DNA of 30,862 nucleotides from a virus: IMG/VR virus record IMGVR_UViG_3300030117_001087, positions 1 through 30,862 of that record, one strand, 5' to 3'. The position numbers were made by a program, and so were the translations under genes. This document shows positions 30,153 through 30,862 of this stretch, one piece after another. Position 1 is the first letter of the stretch. Every line of letters begins with the position of its first letter. Under the pieces are notes generated by a model. That model saw only the letters and a list, made by a program, of their open reading frames with translations, did not search any database and was not told the DNA's origin.

Positions 30153-30194
30153 TTGACAGCGGGGGCATTATGAGATATAATTATGTATACATAA
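30153..30194 (+). promoter_or_regulatory. Consensus sigma70 promoter with operator at start site
   Basis: TTGACA (30153-30158), 17-base spacer, TATAAT (30176-30181): a perfect consensus promoter reading right. The 14-bp palindrome TTATGTATACATAA (30181-30194) covers the predicted start at about 30188, ideal for repression. It would drive the rightward operon at 30365 with a leader of about 180 bases. Confidence 0.8.
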
Positions 30195-30264
30195 CGTATT
30201 ACTTAAAGCTTAACTTAACTCTATTATTACTAATATAATTAGAGTTAATAGATACTAAGAGTAA

Positions 30265-30360
30265 TACTTAAAGTAATACTTAAAGTACTGACGCATATTT
30301 AAACTTTTTTCTGTCGTCCCTATAAAAGTACTTGCTTTTCCTAAAACTTAAAGTATAACT
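30265..30360 (+). promoter_or_regulatory. TACTTAAAGTA dyads and second promoter
   Basis: TACTTAAAGTA at 30265-30275 and 30277-30287 (12 bases apart) and AACTTAAAGTATAACT at 30345-30360. TATAAC (30354-30359) with TTGCTT (30332-30337) 16 bases upstream could be a weak promoter whose start would fall on the ATG at 30365. The same elements occur upstream of the integrase and at 28.06 kb. Confidence 0.6.
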
Positions 30361-30364
30361 ACCA

Positions 30365-30616
30365 ATGTCCAAGAAAAAAATGTTTGCTTCGGATTCCGTT
30401 ATAGAGGAATTTTACAAAGCACTGGCTGATAACAACGAAGCAAAATTACGAAGAGTACATATACCACGTTCAGACGTATTCTATGTACGAGAAGCTATTC
30501 ATCAAAACACAGGTGTCAGGTATACTCTAGATAGAGTAGAACGTGCTATGTATTTGGAGGGGCATCTTAATAAGCATGACGTGTTAGACCCCGAAAGAAT
30601 AAGAGATTGGGAATAA
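30365..30616 (+). CDS. Small basic protein with HTH-like region (83 aa)
   Basis: MSKKKMFASDSVIEEFYKAL, then VFYVREAIHQNTGVRYTLDR (46-65) and VERAMYLEGHL. The second part could be a helix-turn-helix. It resembles a conserved marine phage family I cannot name. No ribosome-binding site precedes the ATG, and a -10-like TATAAC ends 5 bases before it, so a leaderless message is possible. First gene of the rightward unit; a regulator or small packaging protein are options. TAATG overlap with the next gene. Confidence 0.7.
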   Translation: MSKKKMFASDSVIEEFYKALADNNEAKLRRVHIPRSDVFYVREAIHQNTGVRYTLDRVERAMYLEGHLNKHDVLDPERIRDWE

Positions 30617-30862
30617 TGGTAGAAGAATACGACTTAGATAAAAACGGTAAACTAGATGCTGAAGAACGTGCTATCTATTTAGAAGATAGACGTAGAAAGA
30701 TGGAAGATGAAGATGCCAAGCGTGATGCCCAACGCAACATGACTTGGTTTGCTTTATCTGGAATGGTACTCTATCCTATGGGTATCTTTCTCTGTACACT
30801 ACTTGGCATGGATACAGCAGCAATGTTAATAGCTGATATTGCTAACATCTATGTCGTATCTG
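30616..30862 (+). CDS. EF-hand membrane protein, 3'-truncated by window edge
   Basis: Starts MVEEYDLDKNGKLDAEERAI: residues 6-17 (DLDKNGKLDAEE) are a canonical EF-hand calcium-binding loop with Asp6, Asp8, Asn10, Gly11, Asp14 and Glu17. A charged helix (20-40) and two hydrophobic segments (about 43-60 and 66-82) follow and the frame runs off the window. Similar proteins with DAQR and an aromatic membrane segment are common in marine phages; the role is unknown. It overlaps the previous stop by one base. Confidence 0.75.
   Translation, partial: MVEEYDLDKNGKLDAEERAIYLEDRRRKMEDEDAKRDAQRNMTWFALSGMVLYPMGIFLCTLLGMDTAAMLIADIANIYVVS

Noticed and set aside
28590-30360. Search for tRNA, tmRNA or CRISPR array
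   Set aside because: No T-loop consensus, anticodon arm or CCA end was seen, and no regularly spaced direct repeats with unique spacers; the Cas4-like nuclease alone is not evidence for CRISPR.

Overview
The window looks like about 31 kb of a circularly permuted or incomplete genome of a marine tailed phage. By homology recalled from memory (no search was run) its gene content fits the short-tailed, T7-like phages of marine Alphaproteobacteria, such as the cobavirus/Zobellviridae group. The reasons are the T7-type replication set (primase-helicase, family A DNA polymerase, gp2.5-like ssDNA-binding protein, nucleases), a cobalamin-dependent class II ribonucleotide reductase, AT-rich sequence, very dense packing with ATGA/TAATG gene overlaps, and a virion gene block (22-residue helical-repeat protein, virion lysozyme, very large internal protein) of a type seen in marine phages. 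No terminase, portal, capsid or tail-fibre gene is inside the window; they probably lie in the missing part, reached rightward from base 30862 and ending upstream of base 1.

Layout. Bases 1-9628 (+): end of the late region, with a 2OG-Fe(II) oxygenase-like gene cut by the window edge, small proteins, two membrane proteins, and a block of virion/ejection-type proteins including a lysozyme. Bases 9629-22593 (-): replication, nucleotide metabolism and recombination, reading leftward from a micro-ORF plus tyrosine integrase through a Dam-like methylase, small proteins, primase-helicase, DNA polymerase, SSB, a Cas4/RecB-like nuclease, a small PD-(D/E)XK nuclease, MazG, class II RNR, a PP-loop ATPase and a DUF3310-like protein. 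The + and - blocks meet stop codon to stop codon at 9628/9629. Bases 22724-28573 (-): a second leftward unit of accessory genes, with an M20/M28-like metallopeptidase, a large Cys-rich protein of unknown function, an HTH protein and many tiny proteins. Bases 28574-30364: a 1.8-kb largely noncoding divergent region. Bases 30365-30862 (+): start of a rightward operon.

The 1.8-kb region is the most unusual part. Its left half (about 28.6-29.45 kb) has no good ORF but is dense in hairpins, including a possible H-type pseudoknot and a possible three-way junction, as expected of a large structured RNA. Its right half carries three operator-like repeat families at near-helical spacing, a perfect TTGACA-17-TATAAT promoter with a 14-bp palindrome over the predicted start site, and copies of a dyad TACTTAAAGTA that also occurs in two other intergenic regions of the window. 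The integrase, the operator arrays and the shared dyad suggest a temperate or formerly temperate phage with a regulatory switch not previously known to me.

Eight or more short genes, in the ATGA-coupled chain or carrying good ribosome-binding sites, are annotated here by reading the gaps directly. Functions rest on motifs read by eye.
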